The notes: generated by a model from the letters alone, not told the origin. Positions 1 through 7,373 are shown, numbered from the stretch's first letter. The stretch is 8,083 nt of DNA from Actinomycetota bacterium (GCA_009702305.1 WLIH01000095.1:1-8083); one strand, 5' to 3'. Made by a program: numbers and translations.

Positions 1-1
1 C

Positions 2-1267
2 ACGGGAGTCTTCACCGACAACGCCCCCACCGACTGGGACGAGCCCGGTCTCATCCTCTCCAAGGAGAAGGGCGCGGCCTACGTCATCATCGACGAGGGC
101 GACGACCCGGAGGTCCGTCCGGTCATCAACATCACCTCGGCCCAGCTCATCCTCGGCTCCGACAACCTGACCCCCCGGATCGTCTCGCAGGACGTGATCG
201 ACGAGCAGCCCCTCGGCGATGACATCGGCATCCTCAACGCGCCGGCCGTGCTGCCGGACACCTCGGGCCTGATCGGCAGCGGCTGGACCGCCTGCACCGG
301 CACCGGGTTCGGCCTCAAGGCCGACGTGTCGAGCACTCCGCTCGTCCAGACGTCGGGCGACCTCGCCAACCCCGTCGGCTTCACCGTGGTCACCCAGGAC
401 GCCGAGGGCAAGAAGGAGTATTGGGTGATCGCCGAAGCGCCGGCGACGCTCGACCGTCCGGTCCAGGCGTTCCGCTACCTGCTCACGCAGGAGGCCGGTC
501 TGGCCGACGGCCTGCTCGACGCGGTCAACCTGCCCACGATCGGCGAGGCGAGCGAGGTGCCGCCGGAGTGGGTGGCGCTCTTCCCCCGCGGCGGCGACCT
601 CGACCTGACCAGCTTCGACCTGCCCGACGTCGGTGCCAGTGCGCCCGGCCTCGACGGTGCCAAGGTCGGTCAGTACCTCCCCGACGGCGCCGGGGGCGGC
701 TACGCGCTCAGTGCCGACGGCCCGGTGCCGCTCGATCCGTTCGCGTACGCCGTCTACACGCACGCCCGCTTCCCCGACGGTCGCAAGCCGCGCCCCGCCG
801 ACCTCGCCGACGTCCCCGACGTCCAGCGGGCGGTCGGGGTCTACGACGCCGCGGCGTGGCCGACGCAGGCGCTGTCGGCGGTGGCCGGTCAGCAGTGTGC
901 GCTCCTCGAGGCGACCGCCGGGGAGACGCCGCGGGCGCGGCTGGCCCTCGACCCGACCGGGGACGCCTCGGCCGAGGGTCTCGATGCGGCGACGGAGCGC
1001 GAGGCCTCGGTCGAGCGCGGCCATGCGGCGTACGTCATGAGCGGTGACTGGAGCGACGTCGCAGGCGACTCGGTCTGGGCCGTCGACGCCAAGGGTCGAG
1101 CCAACGCCCTCGTCGGACCGGACACCGCCGCCCAGCTCGGCTGGGAGAGCGTGCGGCCCACGCTGGTGCCCGACAGCTGGATCAAGCTCTTCGGCGAGGG
1201 TGTCGCCCTCTCGCGCGAGGCTGCGCTGTGCCCGCCGAGCCGGGTGACCGATCCCGAGTGCTCCTGA
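2..1267 (+). CDS. eccB: Type VII secretion protein EccB, C-terminal 421 residues (5' truncated by window edge)
   Basis: EccB is a core membrane-complex subunit of type VII (ESX) secretion. It has one N-terminal transmembrane helix and a large periplasmic/extracytoplasmic domain of repeats; the cytoplasmic N-terminus and helix lie left of this window. The open frame runs from base 2 to the TGA at 1265-1267. Visible family features are the STPLVQTSG and YWVIAEAPATLD-type repeat strands. There are also two cysteines, in WTACTGTGF (fragment residue 98) and GQQCALLE (residue 299), about 200 residues apart, matching the spacing of the conserved EccB disulfide. The closing repeat is WAVDAKGRANALVG, followed by LGWES and a P-x-LVPDSWIKLF stretch typical of the EccB end. 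Two extra cysteines sit in the last 14 residues (ALCPPS and ECS). The stop overlaps the mycosin ATG by one base, so the two are probably translated together. Family assignment is confident; the substrates of this system cannot be told from here. Confidence 0.93.
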   Translation, partial: TGVFTDNAPTDWDEPGLILSKEKGAAYVIIDEGDDPEVRPVINITSAQLILGSDNLTPRIVSQDVIDEQPLGDDIGILNAPAVLPDTSGLIGSGWTACTGTGFGLKADVSSTPLVQTSGDLANPVGFTVVTQDAEGKKEYWVIAEAPATLDRPVQAFRYLLTQEAGLADGLLDAVNLPTIGEASEVPPEWVALFPRGGDLDLTSFDLPDVGASAPGLDGAKVGQYLPDGAGGGYALSADGPVPLDPFAYAVYTHARFPDGRKPRPADLADVPDVQRAVGVYDAAAWPTQALSAVAGQQCALLEATAGETPRARLALDPTGDASAEGLDAATEREASVERGHAAYVMSGDWSDVAGDSVWAVDAKGRANALVGPDTAAQLGWESVRPTLVPDSWIKLFGEGVALSREAALCPPSRVTDPECS

Positions 1268-2529
1268 TGCGCGCACTGTCCGGGTCGGCCGCAGCGGTGC
1301 TGCTCGCGGGCCTGCTCGTCCTGCCGGGTGCGCCGGCGTACGCCGCCGACGTGGCCTGCGCCGACCTCGGTGCCGACGACCCGCGACCGCCGACGCCGGA
1401 GGCGGTGAGCGCTCCGCTGCAGGCGCTCGGTGTCCCGGCCGCCCAGGCCTACCTGCGCTCCCAGGGCGTCGAGCCCGGCGCCGGGGTCACGGTGGCGGTG
1501 CTCGACTCGGGGGTCGTCCGGGACGGGTCGGTGCCGCTCGCGAGCGGTCTGCAGGCGCCCAGCTTCGGCAAGGCCCGCGAGCTGGTCTCCTACCAGGGCA
1601 GCGCCGTCGCGGGGCTGATCGCCGCACCCGAGACCGACGAGGGCGACCCGGTCGGCATCGCGCCGGCTGCGCGCATCGTCGACGTCCGGGTCTACGACGC
1701 GCTCGTGCCGGCCGACGACGGGACCGAGGTCGGGGTGAGCGCGTCCCGGGTGGCCCAAGGGCTCGCGTGGGTGCTCGACCGGGCGTCGTCCATCGACGTG
1801 GTGAATGTGTCGCTCCAGGTCGAGTCCACGCCTGAGATCACCGACCTCGTCGAGCGGCTGTGGCGCAAGGGCGTGATCGTGGTCGCCCAGTCAGGGGATC
1901 GCCCGAGCCAGGTCGTGGAGGGCTCGACCAGCCCCTTCGACGCCTATGTCGGCGAGCCGCGGCCGGGCGAGGACGTCGTCGACGTGGTCTTCCCTGCGGG
2001 CTACCAGCGCCAGGTCGTCGCGGTGAGCGCGACCGCCGGTGGGGCCGACCTCAGCGGCATCGTGATGCGCAACAGCGCCGTCGACGTCGCGGCGCCGACG
2101 GCCGGGGCGCTGTCGGTCGCCCTCAACGGCGCGGTGTGCGTGCTGCCGGAGACCAGCACGTCGCTCGCCGCGGCCGAGGTGTCCGGTGTCGTGGCGATGC
2201 TGATCTCGGCCTACCCCGACGACACGCCGCAGCAGACGTTGGACCGGCTCGTCAACACGGCCGCCGGCCGTCCCGACGTGCGCTCACCGCTGCTGGGCGC
2301 CGGGGTGGTGCAGGCCGACCAGGCCGTCTCGCGCATCCTCGAGCCGTCGGTCGACGGCCAGCTCGGCCAGACGCAGGTGCTGCCCGACGTGGAGCGCGCG
2401 GTCGCGCCGGAGCCCGAGCCGGACGTGCTCGCGGGCACCCGTCACGACGCCGTGTGGTGGGGACTGCTCGGAGGAGGGGCGCTGCTGCTCGCCCTGGTGC
2501 TGAGACCGGTCCTGTCGCGCCGTCGCTGA
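1267..2529 (+). CDS. mycP: Mycosin-like type VII secretion subtilase (MycP family), probable pseudoprotease
   Basis: This is a 420-residue S8-family protein of the mycosin type, which sits beside EccB in the T7SS membrane complex. In order: a signal peptide (residues 1-26, likely cut after AYA), a subtilase domain (about 55-355), a Pro/Glu-rich linker, one C-terminal transmembrane helix (about 397-414) and a short LSRRR tail. The catalytic Asp is visible in VAVLDSGV (D80) and the nucleophile Ser in TSTSLAAAEVSG (S299). The His motif, normally HGT, reads QGS in SYQGSAVAGLI (Q110, codon 1594-1596). The only histidine in the whole protein is H393, beside the membrane anchor. The oxyanion-hole segment reads VVAQSGD rather than the AAGN form usual in subtilases. 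The frame is intact, so this looks like a maintained but catalytically dead protein. ATG 1267 is chosen because it starts directly at the signal peptide and overlaps the eccB stop; GTG 1228 and GTG 1258 are in-frame alternatives. No strong ribosome site is visible, which fits translational coupling. Family is confident; inactivity is inferred. Confidence 0.9.
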   Translation: MRALSGSAAAVLLAGLLVLPGAPAYAADVACADLGADDPRPPTPEAVSAPLQALGVPAAQAYLRSQGVEPGAGVTVAVLDSGVVRDGSVPLASGLQAPSFGKARELVSYQGSAVAGLIAAPETDEGDPVGIAPAARIVDVRVYDALVPADDGTEVGVSASRVAQGLAWVLDRASSIDVVNVSLQVESTPEITDLVERLWRKGVIVVAQSGDRPSQVVEGSTSPFDAYVGEPRPGEDVVDVVFPAGYQRQVVAVSATAGGADLSGIVMRNSAVDVAAPTAGALSVALNGAVCVLPETSTSLAAAEVSGVVAMLISAYPDDTPQQTLDRLVNTAAGRPDVRSPLLGAGVVQADQAVSRILEPSVDGQLGQTQVLPDVERAVAPEPEPDVLAGTRHDAVWWGLLGGGALLLALVLRPVLSRRR

Positions 2530-2559
2530 TCGGCGTCCGCGGACTGGACACCTATAGGC

Positions 2560-2578
2560 AAGTAAGTCACTCGTATTT
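2560..2578. promoter_or_regulatory. Possible operator/promoter element upstream of metYX
   Basis: The 82-base gap between mycP and metY holds an AT-richer patch (about 2551-2580) that stands out from its GC-rich surroundings. Within it an imperfect inverted repeat is centred on 2569: AAGTAAGTC, A, CTCGTATTT, with five of nine arm positions paired. A TGGACA resembling a -35 box lies at 2545-2550, but no convincing -10 box sits at normal spacing. Methionine genes in actinobacteria are often repressed by TetR-type regulators such as McbR, so an operator is plausible. The arms do not match a site I can name. Confidence 0.25.
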
Positions 2579-2600
2579 ATCGTGAATGGCACCCGACCCG

Positions 2601-2605
2601 AGGAG
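2601..2605 (+). promoter_or_regulatory. Ribosome binding site of metY
   Basis: AGGAG lies six bases before ATG 2612. It is the strongest Shine-Dalgarno sequence on the plus strand of this window and decides the metY start in favour of ATG 2612 over the in-frame GTG at 2582, which has none. It also suggests metY is initiated independently rather than by coupling to the T7SS genes. Confidence 0.75.
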
Positions 2606-2611
2606 CCCACG

Positions 2612-3898
2612 ATGACGTACCGCCCCGAGACCCTGACCGTCCACGCAGGTCAGGAGGAGGCCGACCCGACCACCAACGCGAGGGCCGTGCCGATCTACCA
2701 GACCACGTCGTACGTCTTCAACGACACCGAGCACGCGGCCAACCTCTTCTCGCTCGCCGAGCCCGGCAACATCTACACGCGGATCATGAACCCGACGCAG
2801 TCGGTCTTCGAGGAGCGGATGACCCAGCTCGAGGGCGGGGTGGGGGCGCTGGCCACGGCCTCCGGCTCGGCAGCCACGACGTACGCCGTGCTCAACGTCG
2901 CCGGCGCCGGCGACAACATCGTCGCGCTCTCGACGCTCTACGGCGGCACCTACGCGCTCTTCGCCCACACGCTGCCGCAGTTCGGCATCACGGTGCGGTT
3001 CGTCGACCCGGAGAAGCCGGAGGACCTGGCAGCGGCGGTCGACGACCGGACCCGGCTGGTGTTCGCCGAGACGGTGGGCAACCCCAAGATCAACGTCGTC
3101 GACATCCGGGCCTGGGCCGATGCCGCGCACGCCCAGGGGCTCCCGCTGATCGTGGACAACACGGCACCGACGCCCTACCTCGCCCGGGTCTTCGACCACG
3201 GCGCCGACGTCGCGGTGCACTCGGCGACCAAGTACATCGGCGGGCACGGCACCTCCATCGGCGGCGTCATCGTCGACTCCGGCAACTTCGACTGGTCGGC
3301 CCACGCCGCACGGTTCCCGGGGCTCACCGGCCCGGATGCCGCCTACCACGGCGTGGTGTGGACCGAGGCCGTCGGCAACCTCGCCTACATCATCCGGGCG
3401 CGAACGGTGCTCCTGCGCAACACGGGCGCCGCGATCACGCCGATGAACTCCTGGCTCTTCCTGCAGGGACTCGAGACGTTGCACCTGCGGATGGAGCGCC
3501 ACAGCGCGAACGCGCTGCGTGTCGCGGAGTACCTCGCCGGGCACTCGGAGGTCTCATGGGTCAGCTACCCCGGTCTCGCCGACAGCCCCTACAAGGCGGT
3601 GGCCGACCGGGTGCTCACCGGTCGGGGGTACGGCGGTCTTCTGAGCTTCGGTGTGAAGTCGGGTCGCGAGGGCGGCACGAAGTTCATCGAGGCGCTCGAG
3701 CTCTTCTCCCACCTGGCCAACATCGGCGACGCGAAGTCGCTGGCGATCCACAACGCCACCACCACCCACTCCCAGCTCACGCCCGACGAGCTCGCGGCGG
3801 CAGGCGTGCCCGAGGACATGGTGCGACTCTCGATCGGCATCGAGCACGTCGAGGACCTGATCGCCGACCTGGAGCAGGCGCTGGCCGCCAGCAAGTGA
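2612..3898 (+). CDS. metY: O-acetylhomoserine sulfhydrylase (O-acetylhomoserine aminocarboxypropyltransferase)
   Basis: This is a 428-residue cytoplasmic PLP enzyme of the Cys/Met metabolism family. It joins O-acetylhomoserine and sulfide to give homocysteine, the direct-sulfhydrylation step of methionine synthesis. The N-terminus ([10 protein letters not shown], then [12 protein letters not shown]) is typical of Met[10 protein letters not shown] (about 54-62) carries the Tyr and Arg that bind the PLP phosphate of the neighbouring subunit. ATASGSAA (81-88) is the cofactor loop, VDNT (181-184) holds the Asp that pairs with the pyridine nitrogen, and [10 protein letters not shown] holds the Schiff-base lysine (K207). 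The length and the [19 protein letters not shown] segment fit MetY better than the shorter MetB/MetZ proteins. The stop overlaps the metX start by four bases, and the product of MetX is its substrate, so the pair forms an operon. Everything looks intact. A low chance remains that it also uses other O-acyl homoserines. Confidence 0.96.
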   Translation: MTYRPETLTVHAGQEEADPTTNARAVPIYQTTSYVFNDTEHAANLFSLAEPGNIYTRIMNPTQSVFEERMTQLEGGVGALATASGSAATTYAVLNVAGAGDNIVALSTLYGGTYALFAHTLPQFGITVRFVDPEKPEDLAAAVDDRTRLVFAETVGNPKINVVDIRAWADAAHAQGLPLIVDNTAPTPYLARVFDHGADVAVHSATKYIGGHGTSIGGVIVDSGNFDWSAHAARFPGLTGPDAAYHGVVWTEAVGNLAYIIRARTVLLRNTGAAITPMNSWLFLQGLETLHLRMERHSANALRVAEYLAGHSEVSWVSYPGLADSPYKAVADRVLTGRGYGGLLSFGVKSGREGGTKFIEALELFSHLANIGDAKSLAIHNATTTHSQLTPDELAAAGVPEDMVRLSIGIEHVEDLIADLEQALAASK

Positions 3899-5013
3899 CG
3901 GCCGAGCAGACGACGGCCACGCACGTGAGCCATGCCTCCTCGACCGCCCAGCGGGTCGTCCTGTCGTCGCCGGGCGACCCGCTGGTGCTCGAGCACGGCG
4001 CCCGGCTGGACCGGGTCGAGGTCGCCTACGAGACCTGGGGGGAGCTCTCGCCGGCGCGCGACAACGCCGTCTTCGTCTGCCACGCACTGACCGGCGATGC
4101 CCACGCCGCCGGCGACGGCGGGTGGTGGGAGAGCCTGATCGGGCCGGGGCGTCCGGTCGACACCGATCGGTACTTCGTGGTGTGCCCCAACCTGCTCGGC
4201 GGCTGCCGCGGGACGACCGGTCCGTCGTCGACCGACCCGGCGACGGGACGGCCGTGGGGACTGGACTTCCCGCTCGTGACGATGTCCGATCTGGTCGCCG
4301 TGCACCGGCGGCTGCTCGACCACCTCGGGCTGACCAGGCTGCACGCCGCGGTCGGCGGCTCGCTCGGCGGCATGCAGGTGCTGCAGTGGGCGATCGACGA
4401 TCCGACCGCGCTCTCCCGCGCCGTCGTCGTGGCGGGGTCGTCGCAGCTGTCGGCACAGAACATCGCCTTCTCGGCGGTGGCGCGCGACGCGATCGTGCGT
4501 GATCCCGACTTCCTGGGCGGGGCCTACGTCGGCACCGGGCGCCGTCCGGACCGCGGCCTGGCCGTCGCCCGCCGGATGGCGCACATCACCTACGTCTCGG
4601 CGGAGTCGCTCGAGGCGAAGTTCGGACGCGACCGGCTCGCCGCCGGCCCGCCGCGCCACGGCACCGACTTCCAGGTCGAGGCCTACCTCGACCACCAGGG
4701 AGAGGTGTTCGTCGAGCGTTTCGACGCGTTGTCCTACCTCTACCTCACCCGGGTGATGGACTACTTCGACCCGTTCGCCGACCCTGCGGCGGCGCGCCGT
4801 GCCGGCTCGGCGGGCACCCGCTTCCTCGTGGTGTCGTTCGACTCCGACTGGCGCTTCCCGACCTCGCAGTCGCGGCGGATCCACGAACATCTGTCGGCCG
4901 CCGGCGCGGCGAGCCGGCACGTCGAGATCGCGTCGCCGTGGGGGCACGACTCGTTCCTGCTGCGACCGCCCGGCTACCACGAGCTGGTGGCCGAGCACCT
5001 GGATGCGCCCTAG
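3895..5013 (+). CDS. metX: Homoserine O-acetyltransferase
   Basis: This is a 372-residue alpha/beta-hydrolase-fold enzyme that acetylates L-homoserine with acetyl-CoA, the first committed step of methionine synthesis. VFVCHALTGDAH (59-70) is the strand/loop that helps form the oxyanion hole. NLLGGCRGTTGPSS (99-112) is a MetX signature. VGGSLGGMQVLQWAI (153-167) is the nucleophile elbow with S156. SFDSDWRFP (314-322) carries the catalytic Asp (D318) and PWGHDSFLL (348-356) the catalytic His (H351). The triad is complete and the length is usual. GTG 3895 is chosen as start because it overlaps the metY stop as GTGA, a common coupling arrangement; GTG 3925 in the same frame is the alternative, and the first 20 or so residues are not conserved. 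Succinyl rather than acetyl specificity cannot be fully excluded by eye, but the MetY partner and the likely phylum favour acetyl. It ends in the CTAG shared with the convergent GH3 gene. Confidence 0.95.
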   Translation: MTAEQTTATHVSHASSTAQRVVLSSPGDPLVLEHGARLDRVEVAYETWGELSPARDNAVFVCHALTGDAHAAGDGGWWESLIGPGRPVDTDRYFVVCPNLLGGCRGTTGPSSTDPATGRPWGLDFPLVTMSDLVAVHRRLLDHLGLTRLHAAVGGSLGGMQVLQWAIDDPTALSRAVVVAGSSQLSAQNIAFSAVARDAIVRDPDFLGGAYVGTGRRPDRGLAVARRMAHITYVSAESLEAKFGRDRLAAGPPRHGTDFQVEAYLDHQGEVFVERFDALSYLYLTRVMDYFDPFADPAAARRAGSAGTRFLVVSFDSDWRFPTSQSRRIHEHLSAAGAASRHVEIASPWGHDSFLLRPPGYHELVAEHLDAP

Positions 5014-7271
5014 CGACCCATCACGATCGAGCTGCGCAGGTCGAGGTCACGCGAGGAGGAGCCGACCTGGATGCCGTAGCGCCCGGGCGTGACGATCCAA
5101 CGGTCCGCGCGGGTGCTCCACTGGGAGAACGCCCGCCGGTCGAGGCGCAGGGTGATCGTGCGGCTCTGGCCCGGCTTGAGGAGCACCTTGTCGAAGCCCT
5201 TGAGCTGGCGCGGCGGCTCGCCGGCGGCTGCCGGCGACGACACGTAGAGCTGCGGCACCGCCGAGGACGCACGTGTGCCGGTGTTGCGCACGGTGAAGGT
5301 CGCGACCGCGCCGGAGCCCGCGCGTCGCACCTGCAGGTCGTCGAAGGCGAACGTCGAGTAGCCGAGGCCGAAGCCGAACGGGAAGAGCGGCTTGAGCCGC
5401 CGCGAGTCGTAGTAGCGGTAGCCGACCAGCATGCCCTCGGAGTAGGTCTGCTCGCCGCCGACGCCGGGGTACTGCTCCGGGCTGAAGTCGAGCTGGTCCT
5501 CCGACACGGGGAGGGTCTGGGGCAGGCGACCGCTCGGCTCGTCGAGGCCGTAGAGGATGCGGGCCACCGAGTTGCCGTGCTCGTTGCCGCCGTACCACGG
5601 CAGCAGTACGGCTGCGGCGTCGCTGAGCCACGGCATCCGCACCGGCGCGCCGACGTCGAGCACGACGACGGTGTTGGGGTTGGCGCCCGTGACGGTCGAG
5701 ACCATCTGCTCCTGGTCGAGCGGCAGCTTCTGGCAGAAGAGCGTGACGCAGACCTGCGGCGACATCGAGAGGTCGGCGCGGTCGCTTCCCTCCGATGAGC
5801 CGTCGCCGGCGACCACGATCGCGATGTCGGCGAGGCTGGCGACCAGCATCGCGTCGATGACCGATGAGCCCTCGGTGTAGACGACCGTGTCGCCGTGCTC
5901 CTGGGCCAGCGACTGCACGCCCTGCAGCACCGAGACCACCTGCGGAGGCAGGCCCGAGCCGTGCGACGACCCACCGCCGCCGGTGGAGCTCAGCGCGCCG
6001 AGCGGATTGGCGGCGTACCCGATGACGGCGATGGTGCGGCCGCCCTCGGTGTCGAGCGGCAGCATGTCGTCACGGTTCTTCAGCAGGACGGTGCCCTCGC
6101 TCGCAGCGCGGCGGGCGGTCTCCTTGTGCGCGTCGGTCGAGACGGTGCTGAGGAAGGCCGGCAGGCCCGGGGTGATGGGCTGCTCGAAGAGTCCGAGCTC
6201 GAACATCGGGCGCACGATGTTGCGCACCATCTCGTCCAGGCGGGCGCTCGTCAGGGTCTTGTCGGCCAGCGCCGTCTCGAGCTTGGCGGCGGCGAAGTAC
6301 TTGCCTTCGCCGGCGCCGAAGACCGGCGTCGCCACCGGGTTCTCGAACGGCACGGCGTGCATCTCGAGGTCGAGGCCGGCCATCGCCGAGGGTGCGGTGG
6401 AGTGGACCGCGCCCCAGTCGGAGACGACGAACCCGTCGAAGCCCCAGTCGTCGCGCAGCCAGTCGTCGAGGAGGGTCGGGTTCTCGCAGGCGTACTTGCC
6501 GCCGACCCGGTTGTAGGAGCACATCACCGACCCGACGTCGCCGTCCTTGACGGCGGCCTCGAAGGCCGGGAGGTAGATCTCGCGGGCGGTGCGCTCGTCG
6601 ACCGTGACGTCGACTGTCATCCGGTCGACCTCCTGGTTGTTGAGCGCGTAGTGCTTCGCGTCGGCGATGACCGGGTTGGACTGGATGCCCTTGATGAAGG
6701 GGACGACCATCTGGGCGGCGAGGTACGGGTCCTCGCCGAAGTACTCGAAGTTGCGGCCGTTGTACGGCGTCCGGGCGATGTTCATGCCCGGCCCGAGCAT
6801 CACGTTGATGCCCTTGTCGAACGCCTCGTCGCCGATGGTGCGGCCGACCTCGCGCTGCAGGGAGCGGTTCCACATCGAGGCCTGGGCGACACCGGAGGGG
6901 AAGGTCGTCGTGCCCAGCTGCAGCCCGGCCACGCCGGAGCCGGCGTCGCTGAGCACGAGGTCGGGCACGCAGAGCTCGGGGATGCCGGTCACGTGGCCGG
7001 CGGTGCCGTAGTAGAGCAGGTACGGCGGCAGGTCGCCGAACGTGACCATGTGCATCTTCTGCTCGGCGCTCATCGCGTCGACCAGGGCCCGCGCCCGCTG
7101 GGCGGCAGGGTCCTTCGGGTCCATCCAGGCCGCGCACGCCGGGTCGACCGCGCGCGCTGTCGGACCCGCCGCGCCGGCCGCCACGGACGTGCTGCCGCCC
7201 GTGCCGACGGACACGATGGTGGCTGCCAGGGCGGAGGCGGCGATCGTGCTCATGGTCCTTCGGGTGGGCAT
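5010..7271 (-). CDS. Secreted glycoside hydrolase family 3 protein (beta-glucosidase-like)
   Basis: This is a 753-residue exported enzyme expected to remove terminal sugars from beta-linked oligosaccharides. The N-terminus PTRRTMST, followed by an Ala-rich stretch and a likely cut after ARA (residue 41), is an export signal; the paired arginines make the Tat route possible. The GH3 barrel (about 50-365) shows LSDAGSGV (D109), NIARTPYNGRNFEYFGEDP (R167), AKHYALNNQE (K206, H207) and FVVSDWGA with the nucleophile D285. The second alpha/beta domain (about 385-600) shows the TGGGGSS loop and GDGSSEGSDRADL with the probable acid/base E494. FGFGLGYSTF (about 632-641) leads into the C-terminal fibronectin-III-like domain (about 645-750). 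All expected catalytic parts are present and the length is normal for three-domain GH3 enzymes. ATG 7271 is chosen because GAGAGG lies seven bases upstream. GTG 7319 would add 16 residues that read through an inverted repeat, and ATG 7253 has its AGGA only two bases away. The exact substrate (glucoside, xyloside or other) cannot be read from the sequence. Confidence 0.94.
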   Translation of the reverse strand: MPTRRTMSTIAASALAATIVSVGTGGSTSVAAGAAGPTARAVDPACAAWMDPKDPAAQRARALVDAMSAEQKMHMVTFGDLPPYLLYYGTAGHVTGIPELCVPDLVLSDAGSGVAGLQLGTTTFPSGVAQASMWNRSLQREVGRTIGDEAFDKGINVMLGPGMNIARTPYNGRNFEYFGEDPYLAAQMVVPFIKGIQSNPVIADAKHYALNNQEVDRMTVDVTVDERTAREIYLPAFEAAVKDGDVGSVMCSYNRVGGKYACENPTLLDDWLRDDWGFDGFVVSDWGAVHSTAPSAMAGLDLEMHAVPFENPVATPVFGAGEGKYFAAAKLETALADKTLTSARLDEMVRNIVRPMFELGLFEQPITPGLPAFLSTVSTDAHKETARRAASEGTVLLKNRDDMLPLDTEGGRTIAVIGYAANPLGALSSTGGGGSSHGSGLPPQVVSVLQGVQSLAQEHGDTVVYTEGSSVIDAMLVASLADIAIVVAGDGSSEGSDRADLSMSPQVCVTLFCQKLPLDQEQMVSTVTGANPNTVVVLDVGAPVRMPWLSDAAAVLLPWYGGNEHGNSVARILYGLDEPSGRLPQTLPVSEDQLDFSPEQYPGVGGEQTYSEGMLVGYRYYDSRRLKPLFPFGFGLGYSTFAFDDLQVRRAGSGAVATFTVRNTGTRASSAVPQLYVSSPAAAGEPPRQLKGFDKVLLKPGQSRTITLRLDRRAFSQWSTRADRWIVTPGRYGIQVGSSSRDLDLRSSIVMGR

Positions 7272-7278
7272 GCTGCCG

Positions 7279-7284
7279 CCTCTC
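7279..7284 (-). promoter_or_regulatory. Ribosome binding site of the GH3 gene
   Basis: Read on the minus strand, GAGAGG ends seven bases before ATG 7271. It supports that start over GTG 7319 and ATG 7253. Confidence 0.65.
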
Positions 7285-7307
7285 GCGATGTCGCCGACTC
7301 CTGTTGT

Positions 7308-7332
7308 GTCGACCGTCACATCAACGGTCGAC
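7308..7332. promoter_or_regulatory. Perfect 9-bp inverted repeat upstream of the GH3 gene (candidate operator or leader hairpin)
   Basis: GTCGACCGT (7308-7316) and ACGGTCGAC (7324-7332) are exact reverse complements separated by seven bases (CACATCA). The element lies about 37 bases upstream of the chosen GH3 start, where a repressor site or a 5' leader hairpin would act. It does not resemble the CebR-type TGGGAGCGCTCCCA operator known from actinobacterial cellobiose genes. There is no T-run, so a terminator is unlikely. GC-rich genomes give some chance palindromes, but nine perfect pairs at this position deserve note. Confidence 0.4.
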
Positions 7333-7373
7333 CCGCCATCCCGTTACGCCACGGGGCATCGGTGGGGTGCCGT

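Noticed and set aside
1594..1596. The missing mycosin His as a simple sequencing error (CAC read as CAG)
   Set aside because: One base would restore His, but the next positions also differ (Gly-Ser instead of Gly-Thr) and other active-site motifs are off consensus, so real divergence is more likely. It cannot be fully excluded without orthologues.
2560..2578. A specific McbR operator call
   Set aside because: The arms do not match the McbR-type consensus closely enough; only an unnamed, possible operator is supported.
2530..2611. SAM riboswitch in front of metY
   Set aside because: The 82-base gap has no recognisable SAM-binding aptamer helices and no terminator or anti-terminator stem; only a weak palindrome is visible.
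2567..3544. 325-codon minus-strand frame opposite metY
   Set aside because: Antisense shadow of metY; it has no recognisable domain and begins inside metY.
3589..4998. 469-codon open frame on the minus strand opposite metX
   Set aside because: It is antisense to a fully supported metX with an intact triad. The translation is Arg/Gly/His-rich with no family motif, as expected for mirror frames in GC-rich DNA.
7136..7138. GH3 protein as a lipoprotein, anchored by the Cys in DPACAAW
   Set aside because: The residues before this Cys do not form a lipobox and it lies well after the hydrophobic stretch; a normal cleavable signal fits better.
7272..7319. GTG 7319 as the GH3 start
   Set aside because: It falls in the loop of the inverted repeat and lacks a good ribosome site, and its extra 16 residues precede what looks like the natural start of the export signal at ATG 7271.
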